Source of the DNA: JAAEPI01 sp964352625
GTDB taxonomy: Bacteria; Bacteroidota; Bacteroidia; Cytophagales; Cyclobacteriaceae
Length of the DNA stretch: 64,000 bases
Direction: 5' to 3'
Assembly (NCBI GenBank): GCA_964352625.1
Contig: CAYGSD010000010.1
Location: forward strand, 1-64,000
Part shown: positions 18,448-26,496 of the stretch, one piece after another
Numbering within the stretch: the first letter of the stretch is position 1
How the letters are laid out: the number at the start of each line of letters is the position of its first letter
Position numbers and translations under genes: made by a program
Notes under the pieces: model-generated
Databases searched by the model: none
The model's input: only the letters and a program-made list of their open reading frames with translations
Told to the model about the DNA's origin: nothing

Positions 18448-18529
18448 TTTTTATCACTATAAAGTTGAACAAACTATTTTGTTGGATATTGATTCTTAGA
18501 AGTGTCAAACCTCTTACATATACGGACTA

Positions 18530-19045
18530 TTATCTGAAATCAGATGTCGCCGGATAAGGAATGATTGATTCGATTAATAGCTCCACTCCACTATTCGAAA
18601 GGAGTGAGAGAGAGATGATGATAGCTCCAATGATCAACGCAACGCCCACATTGTTTTCTTTAATTTCTTTGAATTCGTCAATTACTGTGAGCTTCGAATA
18701 CAAGAATGTGCTTATCAGTCCAATCAAAATCGTGACAGAATAGGCGATGGCGATGTAGACTGCCCCAGTTCCAAAATATCGTAGCGCAAGCTCCATGTTG
18801 TCATTAGACTTCTCCAATAGCCTGAAGGAAGAAACCAAGGGCTGTAAGACACTGCTGGCCATTAGCCCTACAGATATCATAATAGCTGAGGTGAAAATGC
18901 TATAAGCCAAGTTGTACCTCTCGATTCCATAATACCGCTTACCCACCCATTGCACAATTTTGAAGGTCAGGGCCAACAGGAAGATACCTATGGTAATGGC
19001 AGAGAAGATTTGAATAATCCCAAGTAGTGCTATTTCACGATTCAT
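18530..19045 (-). CDS. DUF350 family membrane protein
   Basis: This 171-residue protein has four to five strongly hydrophobic segments (about 8-30, 48-66, 88-112 and 133-152). The repeated pattern of two similar halves matches DUF350, a small membrane family of unknown function. Its start overlaps the end of the transglutaminase-like gene by 11 bases. It is the last gene of a tightly packed leftward set starting with the M23 peptidase at 22003. Confidence 0.7.
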   Translation of the reverse strand: MNREIALLGIIQIFSAITIGIFLLALTFKIVQWVGKRYYGIERYNLAYSIFTSAIMISVGLMASSVLQPLVSSFRLLEKSNDNMELALRYFGTGAVYIAIAYSVTILIGLISTFLYSKLTVIDEFKEIKENNVGVALIIGAIIISLSLLSNSGVELLIESIIPYPATSDFR

Positions 19046-19856
19046 TTACAAGTGCGATTTCCCAGTAGTCAATATTATTGGTGTCAGGTGGCAACATGCC
19101 CAGCGGCCAGCCGGTAGCGGTGGTCTCCCAAAAGTAGTATTTCTTACCTGCAAAAGATATGTGGTCACCCTGAGCAGGCATGTTTAAAGCTATCATAGCA
19201 TGAGCATATTGGTTACTTACAACTATCATAGGGTCATAATTCATTTTTTCTAACAATACATATAACAACACTGCTCGGGTATCGCAATCGCCATACATGG
19301 AATGAACAAATTCATACGGACTGATGATGCCATAGGGGATTCCACCCAAGCACGGCGTACCGTTAGTTTCGTATTCTGAGCAAGGTACGGGCAAAACAAA
19401 ACTGTATGGGATGTCCTGAACAAACGAAACAGTGAGTCTGGCCAAGTCCATCTTGGATAGACTTTTTTCCAGGGCTACATTGATAAGCGAATCAGCCAGG
19501 TAGTCCAAGTTGAGCCTCCCCAGTTCCACGAGATGTGCGTATATGGTTCCCCAAAAATTGACTTCTGTATATCTCACTCGTATTCCCCTCCTCACCTTTT
19601 CATCGTTTCTGTTGATAGAATCAAGTGACTCATAGCCCATGCAAAAGGTCTCATTTAGCTCGTACACGTGCCACTCATGTTGATGAATTCGATCACCTGT
19701 GATTGCATTCTCTTGTAAAAACTCATCACAGACTGAACCCACGTCATAATAGGATCTGTCCTCACTACTTGGGCCAGTATCCAACAAGTTGATGATCACA
19801 TTGATAATCACCACCACGACAACAAAAAACAGAATGGATTGAAGACAGCCTTTCAT
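19035..19856 (-). CDS. membrane-anchored transglutaminase-like protein
   Basis: The 273-residue protein has an N-terminal membrane anchor (about 7-25). Its C-terminal half has the order Cys-His-acid of the transglutaminase-like cysteine protease fold: MYGDCDTRAVLL (Cys191), NQYAHAMIAL (His219) and YYFWETTATGW (Glu244 at the third position). Such domains act as peptidases, amidases or crosslinking enzymes, and the activity here is unknown. The ATG overlaps the DUF4260 gene by four bases, and its end overlaps DUF350 by 11. Confidence 0.65.
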   Translation of the reverse strand: MKGCLQSILFFVVVVVIINVIINLLDTGPSSEDRSYYDVGSVCDEFLQENAITGDRIHQHEWHVYELNETFCMGYESLDSINRNDEKVRRGIRVRYTEVNFWGTIYAHLVELGRLNLDYLADSLINVALEKSLSKMDLARLTVSFVQDIPYSFVLPVPCSEYETNGTPCLGGIPYGIISPYEFVHSMYGDCDTRAVLLYVLLEKMNYDPMIVVSNQYAHAMIALNMPAQGDHISFAGKKYYFWETTATGWPLGMLPPDTNNIDYWEIALVNES

Positions 19857-20200
19857 CGGAGCATTCCCAAATGCGTGTTTTTAAAACTATCAGAGTACTT
19901 CAATCCATACCCAAAAATGCGATCTAAACTTGCATGACCAAATAGAATGATCCCCATCAAAAGCAACCAAGGCGAATCCAAGTGCCAGCCTCCGATCATG
20001 AGTATGACTCCAACGGCCTTGTGATGAAAAACATTATACAAAATCCCGCCAACCCTTGGGTTAATCACGTATCCTAGCATTGAGATATCTGGAAGCAAAA
20101 TGAGGGCTGGAAACCACCACCACACGAAATCGGTCTGGTTGAAAAGGTAAATCGAAAAGCCAAACATGAAGGCCTCCTCTACCCTGAGTATGTTTTTCAT
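19853..20200 (-). CDS. DUF4260 family membrane protein
   Basis: Starting at the ATG at 20198-20200 gives 115 residues with three to four hydrophobic segments and the conserved C-terminal pattern HASLDRIFGYGLKY, which marks DUF4260. The frame is open to 20251, but that extension overlaps the glycosyltransferase, so the shorter start eight bases after its stop is preferred. Function is unknown. It overlaps the transglutaminase-like gene by four bases. Confidence 0.8.
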   Translation of the reverse strand: MKNILRVEEAFMFGFSIYLFNQTDFVWWWFPALILLPDISMLGYVINPRVGGILYNVFHHKAVGVILMIGGWHLDSPWLLLMGIILFGHASLDRIFGYGLKYSDSFKNTHLGMLR

Positions 20201-20208
20201 ATTTGAAA

Positions 20209-21231
20209 CTACACAAAAAACCAGAAATCCTGAACAGGCTCTTTTCCCCACTCCTTTAAGAATTTTCTGATTCCGAGCTTTTCTGCTGGAGACGTGACCA
20301 CTACAATAATTTGGGGATTATCCATGTTCGGAATCTCATCACAGTGCTGCATTCGGATGCCGTAAACATCCTTCCCTACTTTTCGGTCATTATCACAAAC
20401 CCACTTTATGCCTGTTTCATAATTAGCAAGCAATTTGACCAAATCCTTGCCATTCCTCCCAGCTCCCCAAACGACAAGCGGTCGTGCTTTATCTCGATCA
20501 ATTTGATAGAAATAACGGAGCTTCATCTCAAAGTATCTGTTGTCTTTGTACTCTTCCCAGGTTCTGGAAATCCGATTCGACCGGTCGCGCCAATGATGCA
20601 GCACTTTGTCGATTCCATGAACTTTGAGGCCTTGCTCATAAAAGCGGAAACAGAGATCGTAATCTTCGGGATACACTTCAGGCTCAAAACCGCCTACTCT
20701 ATCAAAGTCTTCTTTGTGGATGATCCAGCAATGCGATGGAATCACACATTCCTGATAAATCTGGTCATAATGAGAATTAGTCCTTGCGACTTCATTTAGC
20801 CATTCTTCATACCTGCGAAAGCCTCCTCCTACCTCGCCCTCATCCACGAAATGTTCCGTTCCTCCAGCGATGATGTTTCCTTTTCCATATTTGAGCCACT
20901 CATGCACCAAAACCTCAATCTTGTCGGCTGGCATTCTATCATCCGAGTCCATTCGATTGATGAGATCACCTTTGACATGCTCGTACCCAAATTTTAAGGT
21001 TGGAATCAATTTCGGCCGATCACTATGGAAAACTCGTATTCGAGCATCCCTTTTAGCATATTCATCAAGAATATCTGGCGTTCGATCTGAAGAGTGATCA
21101 TTGATCGCTATCAACTCCCAATTTTGATAGGTCTGAGCAAGAATAGAATCTAGGCATTCTGAAATGTATGGCTCTGTGTCTTTTGCAGCCATGATGATTG
21201 AAACAAGGGGCGATTTACTTCCTTCTACCAT
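20209..21231 (-). CDS. family 2 glycosyltransferase with C-terminal Rossmann-like domain
   Basis: The 340-residue protein has an N-terminal GT2 domain (about 8-240) with the opening VSIIMAAKDTEPYISECLDSI and a metal-binding DSD at residues 95-97. After about residue 250 comes a separate segment with PLVVWGAGRNGKDLVKLL and VCDNDRKVGKDVYG, resembling a nucleotide-binding Rossmann fold sometimes appended to sugar-processing enzymes. It probably transfers a sugar to an envelope glycan, with acceptor unknown. It overlaps the M23 peptidase gene by 17 bases. Confidence 0.85.
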   Translation of the reverse strand: MVEGSKSPLVSIIMAAKDTEPYISECLDSILAQTYQNWELIAINDHSSDRTPDILDEYAKRDARIRVFHSDRPKLIPTLKFGYEHVKGDLINRMDSDDRMPADKIEVLVHEWLKYGKGNIIAGGTEHFVDEGEVGGGFRRYEEWLNEVARTNSHYDQIYQECVIPSHCWIIHKEDFDRVGGFEPEVYPEDYDLCFRFYEQGLKVHGIDKVLHHWRDRSNRISRTWEEYKDNRYFEMKLRYFYQIDRDKARPLVVWGAGRNGKDLVKLLANYETGIKWVCDNDRKVGKDVYGIRMQHCDEIPNMDNPQIIVVVTSPAEKLGIRKFLKEWGKEPVQDFWFFV

Positions 21232-22003
21232 AAACTTTACCTTTTTTCAGTTTTCGAATCCCTTCTATTCTAAATGGCACTGATTCCTCAGCTACTCTAA
21301 CCACAAAATGCAAATGAGGCTGAGTACTATATCCAGTATTGCCGGAGTAACCAATTAACTGCCCTTGCTCAACTTCTTCTCCAAGTTCCACCACCACTCC
21401 ATCGAACATCAAATGATTGTAGTAACCGATTGTGCCATCCTCATGCAAAATCAAAATCCTGTTGGCTTTATTCGTGAAGTCTCTATCTCGTCCTCCTTCT
21501 TTGAATTCATTTTGATAGTAACACACAATTCCTTCACGTGCGGCATGCACTGGCTCCCCCACTTTCATGGCGAAATCCAAGGCATATTTTGATTTCCGAG
21601 ATTCGTGTGAAAACTTACCATTGAACCCTTGTATTAACTTGTACTGACATTTACTGGCAAATGGCAAAGCATATTCAAAATCTACAGGTTTAGCATTTTT
21701 ATCTCCAATGAATGCTCTGATTTTAATAAATGGCATCAAGGATGCGCTATCATTTTCTAAGAAGTTTGGTGCCTCCAAAATTTTCACAAAATCAGAATTA
21801 GCTACCAGCAATGTGTCAATGTGCTGATTCACTGTGTCACAATCAAAAACAATGTTTAGTGGAGCTGGGAGTAAGTTTTTGATACTTAAATGTACTTTTC
21901 CATCCTCAATCTTTCGATCGTACTCGATGCTTTGGACTTGCGCCTGTGGTTGAATAAAAAAAATTACACCCACAAGAAGGCTTAATAGTAATCTTCGTTT
22001 CAT
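21215..22003 (-). CDS. secreted M23 family peptidase (LytM domain)
   Basis: The 262-residue protein has a signal peptide ending near PQAQ (residue 22), a beta-rich N-terminal part and a C-terminal M23 domain. The zinc-binding set is visible as a His/Asp pair in FSHESRKSKYALDF and as the HLHF motif in TQPHLHFVV. M23 enzymes cleave peptidoglycan crosslinks or act as regulators of amidases. It is the first gene of the leftward set 22003-18530 and is divergent from the AMP nucleosidase gene. Confidence 0.88.
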   Translation of the reverse strand: MKRRLLLSLLVGVIFFIQPQAQVQSIEYDRKIEDGKVHLSIKNLLPAPLNIVFDCDTVNQHIDTLLVANSDFVKILEAPNFLENDSASLMPFIKIRAFIGDKNAKPVDFEYALPFASKCQYKLIQGFNGKFSHESRKSKYALDFAMKVGEPVHAAREGIVCYYQNEFKEGGRDRDFTNKANRILILHEDGTIGYYNHLMFDGVVVELGEEVEQGQLIGYSGNTGYSTQPHLHFVVRVAEESVPFRIEGIRKLKKGKVYGRRK

Positions 22004-22034
22004 TCTATGATCACTTCAATATCTTTATGCTTCT

Positions 22035-22805
22035 ATGAAGACAAAAGATGAAATAGTTGCTAATTGGCTGCCAAGATACACTGGGCAAGAATTAAAAGAC
22101 TTTGGCGCATATATACTTCTCACCAATTTCGGTAATTATGTGAAAACCTTCGCGGAATGGCACGATGTTCCGGTCATCGGTCAGGACAAAGCCATGCAGT
22201 GTGCCACCTCGGGCAACATCACCATCATCAACTTTGGGATGGGCTCAGCAAATGCCGCCACAGTGATGGATCTTCTTTCTGCCATTGAGCCCAAGGCGGC
22301 TCTTTTCCTTGGAAAATGTGGTGGACTAAAAAAGAAAAATAAAGTTGGGGATTTGATCCTGCCAATCGCAGGAATCAGAGGCGAAGGAGCTTCGAGCGAT
22401 TACATGCCCAAAGAAGTTCCGGCGCTCCCATCTTTTGCTTTGCAAAAGGCCATTTCAACGACCATCCGAGAGCATGAGTTAGATTATTGGACTGGAACCG
22501 TTTTTACGACCAACCGAAGAGTGTGGGAGCACGATGAAAAATTCAAAAAGTACTTGAATAAAATCAGAGCAATGGCCATAGACATGGAGACAGCCACCAT
22601 TTTTACTGTGGCTTTTGTCAATGAAATTCCAGCCGGGGCACTTCTACTGGTCTCAGATATCCCGATGATTCCTGAGGGCGTGAAGACAGACGAGAGTGAC
22701 AAAAAAGTGACTGCCCAGTATGTGGACAATCACTTGAAAATTGGTATTGATTCACTGAAACAGCTGATTAATCAGAGTCAGACAGTGAAGCATCTTAGGT
22801 TTTGA
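22035..22805 (+). CDS. amn: AMP nucleosidase, short form
   Basis: The 256-residue protein belongs to the nucleoside phosphorylase superfamily. It carries the pattern GMGSANAATVMDLL, FLGKCGGLKKKNKVGDL and the catalytic-site stretch AIDMETATIF. Bacteroidota AMP nucleosidases are about this size, lacking the regulatory N-terminal domain of the enterobacterial enzyme. They cleave AMP to adenine and ribose 5-phosphate. A related nucleoside phosphorylase specificity is possible. It stands alone, convergent with the superoxide dismutase across a long hairpin. Confidence 0.82.
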   Translation: MKTKDEIVANWLPRYTGQELKDFGAYILLTNFGNYVKTFAEWHDVPVIGQDKAMQCATSGNITIINFGMGSANAATVMDLLSAIEPKAALFLGKCGGLKKKNKVGDLILPIAGIRGEGASSDYMPKEVPALPSFALQKAISTTIREHELDYWTGTVFTTNRRVWEHDEKFKKYLNKIRAMAIDMETATIFTVAFVNEIPAGALLLVSDIPMIPEGVKTDESDKKVTAQYVDNHLKIGIDSLKQLINQSQTVKHLRF

Positions 22806-22816
22806 TACAAGCAATT

Positions 22817-22869
22817 AGGGGATAGGAATTAGGAACTAGTATCTCACTAATCCCTATTTCCTATCCCTT
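22817..22869. terminator. long imperfect hairpin between convergent genes
   Basis: Arms 22817-22839 and 22847-22869 pair over about 19 of 23 positions around a seven-base loop. The hairpin lies between amn (ends 22805) and the convergent superoxide dismutase (ends 22875). It could act as a bidirectional terminator, although T tracts are short. Its GGGATAGGAATTAGG-type words resemble simple dispersed repeats in Bacteroidota. Confidence 0.55.
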
Positions 22870-22874
22870 AAATC

Positions 22875-23480
22875 CTATTTACCTGCCTCGTATCTCTTAC
22901 TCACCTCATCCCAGTTAATCACGTTGAAGAAGGCTGAAATATAATCAGGTCGTCGGTTTTGGTAGTTTAGATAATAGGCATGCTCCCAAACATCAAGTCC
23001 AAGAATTGGCGTACCTCCACATCCGGTAACTGGCATTAAAGGATTGTCTTGATTCGCCGTAGAGCAAACCTCCACTTTACCGCCTGAGTGCACACATAGC
23101 CAAGCCCATCCTGAGCCAAATCGCGTAGCTGCCGCATTACTGAAAGCCTCTTTAAATCCTTCGAACGAACCACATGCCGCGTTGATAGCATCAGCCAAGG
23201 CACCCGAAGGTTCGCCTCCACCGTTCGGGCTCATTATTGACCAGAAAAGAGAGTGGTTGAAATGGCCACCACCATTGTTTCTTACTGCTCCATTGTCGCT
23301 GTGATTCTTACAAAGGTCCTCGATAGACTTTCCGTCCATGTCAGTTCCTTCGATCGCTGCATTTACTTTGGAAACATACGCGGCATGGTGCTTCCCATGA
23401 TGGATTTCCATGGTGCGCGCATCTATATTAGGTTCTAGCGCATTGTGCGCGTAGGGTAATTCAGGTAATTCAAAAGCCAT
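22875..23480 (-). CDS. superoxide dismutase, Fe/Mn family
   Basis: This cytoplasmic enzyme dismutates superoxide to oxygen and hydrogen peroxide. The 201-residue length is normal. Metal ligands by motif are His27 (MEIHHGKHH), His76 (GGHFNHSLFW), Asp163 and His167 (DVWEHAYYLNYQ). The motif ANQDNPLM places the glutamine typical of manganese or cambialistic forms, so I do not assign sodA or sodB. A TAnnTTTG-type element lies 47 bases upstream, just behind tadA. Confidence 0.93.
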   Translation of the reverse strand: MAFELPELPYAHNALEPNIDARTMEIHHGKHHAAYVSKVNAAIEGTDMDGKSIEDLCKNHSDNGAVRNNGGGHFNHSLFWSIMSPNGGGEPSGALADAINAACGSFEGFKEAFSNAAATRFGSGWAWLCVHSGGKVEVCSTANQDNPLMPVTGCGGTPILGLDVWEHAYYLNYQNRRPDYISAFFNVINWDEVSKRYEAGK

Positions 23481-23526
23481 AATTATTGGTTTTATCGGTT
23501 AAAAAAATTCTTAGTTAGAAGGATAA

Positions 23527-23534
23527 CAAATTTA
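23527..23534 (-). promoter_or_regulatory. putative -7 promoter element for superoxide dismutase
   Basis: On the minus strand TAAATTTG lies about 47 bases before the start, in the gap after the tadA stop. No convincing -33 element was found, so the call rests on one element and its position. Confidence 0.4.
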
Positions 23535-23546
23535 GAGGCAAAAAGG

Positions 23547-23996
23547 TCACTCTCGCATTTTGCGGAAGAATTCTTCAATAAGAATCTCAGCATGTGAGGC
23601 CAGCAGCCCAAATTCCACCTTGGTTTTTGGGTGAATAATTTTTGTACTTGTCTGTGAATACCCACGTTTTTCATCAGAAGCAGCAAATACTACCCGCCCA
23701 ATTTGCGACCAATACAAGGCTCCTCCACACATATTACAAGGCTCCAAAGTAACATAGAGCGTGCAGTCATTGAGGTACTTTGACCCTAGATAATTCTGTG
23801 CAGATGTGATGGCAAGCATCTCTGCATGCGCAGTGATATCTTGCAGCCTCTCTGTTTGATTATGCGCTTTGGCAATAATTCGCTTTTCGCAAACAATCAC
23901 TGCTCCCACAGGAATTTCATTTTCTTCTAAAGCCCGTTCTGCTTCATGAAGCGCCTGCTTCATGTAATACTCATCCGAATGAATCTGCAGCTCCAT
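23547..23996 (-). CDS. tadA: tRNA-specific adenosine deaminase TadA
   Basis: TadA converts adenosine 34 to inosine in tRNA-Arg(ACG). With the ATG at 23994-23996 the protein has 149 residues. Zinc and catalytic residues are His57 and Glu59 (THAE-type motif ITAHAEM) and Cys87 and Cys90 (PCNMC). The start overlaps the stop of the upstream gene (TAATG), which is why the longer open frame to 24062 is not used. Guanine deaminases of similar size are possible, but the motif context favours TadA. Confidence 0.9.
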   Translation of the reverse strand: MELQIHSDEYYMKQALHEAERALEENEIPVGAVIVCEKRIIAKAHNQTERLQDITAHAEMLAITSAQNYLGSKYLNDCTLYVTLEPCNMCGGALYWSQIGRVVFAASDEKRGYSQTSTKIIHPKTKVEFGLLASHAEILIEEFFRKMRE

Positions 23997-24553
23997 TACC
24001 TCCGCTTCTTGCCTTGAGAAAATGTGATGCTCTGCATGACTTCTGCCACTGTTCTTCGCCAATAATTCATTCGTGAAGCAGGTGAGGTAAACCGGAAAAT
24101 CAAAACCCCATTGTCTTGAATGGTGTACATGATGTACGTGTAGTCGGAAGATTTTCGTTCAGCGGAAAAAGCGTTTGGCTCGTCTATGATGTCTCCTGAA
24201 AATTCAAAATAGATGTACTCACGTCCGTTGATCTCCTTAATTCCCTCATCAACCATATTTACCTGATCATAAAGATTGAGAATATTGGCCTTATAAAACT
24301 GGCTGAGCAACTTCGGATCAGCCTCTCCCCAACGGAGCTGCGCATAGTTCACCGCCAAATCCGTTTTGCCATCAGAGGTAATAAACATGGCCAGAGCCGG
24401 ACTCGTGGAGCGCTGCATGGCCGGATTGGCCCGGGTCAATTCTGCTGGAACCAGCATGGAGATTTCATCGCTAATTTCCTGCGTCATCAATTGAGGCTGA
24501 GCAAATGAAATTGCTGAACTCAAGAGAAATAATAATGTGAGATAATTCTTCAT
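23996..24553 (-). CDS. secreted protein of unknown function
   Basis: Started at the ATG at 24551-24553, the 185-residue protein has a clean signal peptide (MKNYLTLLFLLSSAISFAQ). The remaining domain has no motif I can name. Patterns such as GREYIYFEFSGDI and YTIQDNGVLIFRF suggest a beta-rich fold of the PsbP/Mog1-like kind, but this is weak. It is cotranscribed with tadA, whose start overlaps its stop. It is divergent from aspS. Confidence 0.65.
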   Translation of the reverse strand: MKNYLTLLFLLSSAISFAQPQLMTQEISDEISMLVPAELTRANPAMQRSTSPALAMFITSDGKTDLAVNYAQLRWGEADPKLLSQFYKANILNLYDQVNMVDEGIKEINGREYIYFEFSGDIIDEPNAFSAERKSSDYTYIMYTIQDNGVLIFRFTSPASRMNYWRRTVAEVMQSITFSQGKKRR

Positions 24554-24585
24554 TTCTTCGAAAGAATCAAAGCTAAAACTATTTG

Positions 24586-24593
24586 TAAATTTG
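24586..24593 (+). promoter_or_regulatory. putative TAnnTTTG promoter element for aspS
   Basis: TAAATTTG followed by CC lies 107 bases before aspS in the divergent gap. It implies a leader of roughly 100 bases containing the small hairpin at 24665-24679. A -33 element is not clear. Confidence 0.4.
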
Positions 24594-24664
24594 CCACCTG
24601 CTAGAAGCAGGATTGTCAAAAATGAATGTCAATCAGACTCAAGGATTTAATTAAAGAACCCTGT

Positions 24665-24679
24665 CTGCCGACAAGGCAG
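24665..24679. repeat. short hairpin in the aspS leader
   Basis: CTGCC-GACAA-GGCAG forms a five-pair stem with a five-base loop, 20 bases before the aspS start. Similar CTGCCGACAGGCAG words are widely scattered in Bacteroidota genomes, so this may be a dispersed repeat with no specific role. Confidence 0.45.
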
Positions 24680-24699
24680 GCTCAAGATCAAAGGATTTT

Positions 24700-26445
24700 A
24701 TGTACCGAACTCACACCTGTGGTGAATTAAGAAATGAACACGTTGGCATTAAAGTAACTCTCTCAGGATGGGTGCAAAAGCTACGTGATAAGGGCGGCAT
24801 GGTGTGGATCGATCTTCGTGACCGATACGGAGTGACTCAGCTTATGTTTGGTGAGGGCGTAACCAATGCAGATGTTTTAGCCGCTTCTCGTAAAGTAGGT
24901 CGTGAATTCGTCCTGCAAGCCGAAGGTGAAGTGATCGAAAGGGAATCCAAGAATGATAAAATCCCGACAGGGCATATCGAAATCAAGGTCGAAAAACTAA
25001 CCATCCTGAATAAGTCAGAAGTGCCCCCATTCCTGATCGAAGATGAGACTGACGGTGGTGAAGACCTACGAATGAAATACCGCTATCTGGACCTTCGAAG
25101 AAACCCTATCAGGAAAAATCTTGAACTCCGACACAGACTGCTCCAAGCCACCAGAAGATTTCTCGACGGCCAAAATTTCATGGAGGTAGAAACCCCCTAT
25201 CTGATCAAATCCACGCCCGAAGGAGCCAGAGATTTTGTAGTTCCCAGCCGAATGAATGAAGGGCAGTTCTATGCACTTCCTCAATCGCCCCAAACCTTCA
25301 AGCAACTGCTCATGGTCTCAGGATATGATCGCTATTTTCAGGTGGTTCGATGCTTTAGAGACGAAGATTTGCGAGCTGATCGACAGCCAGAGTTCACGCA
25401 GATTGATTGTGAAATGGCGTTCGTGGAGCAAGAAGACATCCTCAACATGTTTGAGAAATTTACCAAGAGCATTTACAAAGAAGTAAAAGGAATTGATCTG
25501 CCTGATTTCCAACGAATGGCCTATGATGAAGCCATGCAAAAGTACGGCTCTGATAAGCCAGACCTTAGGTTCGGGATGGAGTTCCATACATTAAACGACC
25601 TCACCCAAAGCAATGGATTCGTTGTTTTTGATTCCGCCGAACTAGTTGTTGGCATCAATGCCGAAGGTTGTGCCGATTACACGCGAAAACAACTCGATGA
25701 GCTGACGGACTTTGTAAAGAAACCTCAGATAGGAGCCACTGGGTTGGTTTACCTCAAATGCAACGAAGACGGTACTTTCAAATCTTCAGTGGACAAGTTC
25801 TATTCTCAAGACGATCTGAAGGCTTGGGCTGAGCGATGCGGTGCAAAGGCCGGTGATCTGATTTTGATCCTCGCTGGTGACACCAACCCTACCCGAAAGG
25901 CCATGAACGAGCTGAGGCTGGAAATGGGAAACAGGCTCGGCCTGAGATCAAAAGAGGCCGTGGCGCCACTTTGGGTGATTGACTTTCCATTACTTGAATG
26001 GGACGAAGAAACTGAGCGCTACCACGCTATGCACCATCCATTCACCTCTCCTAAAACCGAAGACCTTGAAAAAATGGAGTCTGATCCAAGGGCCGTACGG
26101 GCAAATGCCTATGACTTGGTGATTAACGGAGTAGAAGCAGGTGGTGGCAGCATTAGAATTCACGATCGGGCATTGCAAGAAAGAATGTTCAAACTTCTGG
26201 GATTCACAGACGATGAAGCACGGGCGCAATTCGGCTTCTTGATGGATGCCTTTGAATACGGTGCACCTCCACACGGCGGTATCGCATTAGGGTTTGATCG
26301 GCTTTGTGCTATTCTCTCCGGGCAGGAAAGTATCCGCGATTTCATTGCCTTCCCTAAGAACAACAGCGGCCGTGATGTGATGATCGATTCGCCCTCCCCT
26401 ATTTCCGGAGAACAGCTCGATGAACTGGGCATCTCGTTGAAATAG
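24700..26445 (+). CDS. aspS: aspartate--tRNA ligase
   Basis: AspS charges tRNA-Asp with aspartate. The 581-residue length is normal for the bacterial form. The order is an N-terminal OB-fold anticodon-binding domain (about 1-105), the class II catalytic core with motif 2 region FRDEDLRADRQPEFTQID (about 217-234), a bacterial insertion (about 290-410) and motif 3 (GIALGFDRL, about 527-535). Whether it is the discriminating or non-discriminating type cannot be told here. Confidence 0.96.
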   Translation: MYRTHTCGELRNEHVGIKVTLSGWVQKLRDKGGMVWIDLRDRYGVTQLMFGEGVTNADVLAASRKVGREFVLQAEGEVIERESKNDKIPTGHIEIKVEKLTILNKSEVPPFLIEDETDGGEDLRMKYRYLDLRRNPIRKNLELRHRLLQATRRFLDGQNFMEVETPYLIKSTPEGARDFVVPSRMNEGQFYALPQSPQTFKQLLMVSGYDRYFQVVRCFRDEDLRADRQPEFTQIDCEMAFVEQEDILNMFEKFTKSIYKEVKGIDLPDFQRMAYDEAMQKYGSDKPDLRFGMEFHTLNDLTQSNGFVVFDSAELVVGINAEGCADYTRKQLDELTDFVKKPQIGATGLVYLKCNEDGTFKSSVDKFYSQDDLKAWAERCGAKAGDLILILAGDTNPTRKAMNELRLEMGNRLGLRSKEAVAPLWVIDFPLLEWDEETERYHAMHHPFTSPKTEDLEKMESDPRAVRANAYDLVINGVEAGGGSIRIHDRALQERMFKLLGFTDDEARAQFGFLMDAFEYGAPPHGGIALGFDRLCAILSGQESIRDFIAFPKNNSGRDVMIDSPSPISGEQLDELGISLK

Positions 26446-26496
26446 TCATTTGACGTATTTTTTATCTAAATTTCATCCTCAAATAAGCTAATCACG

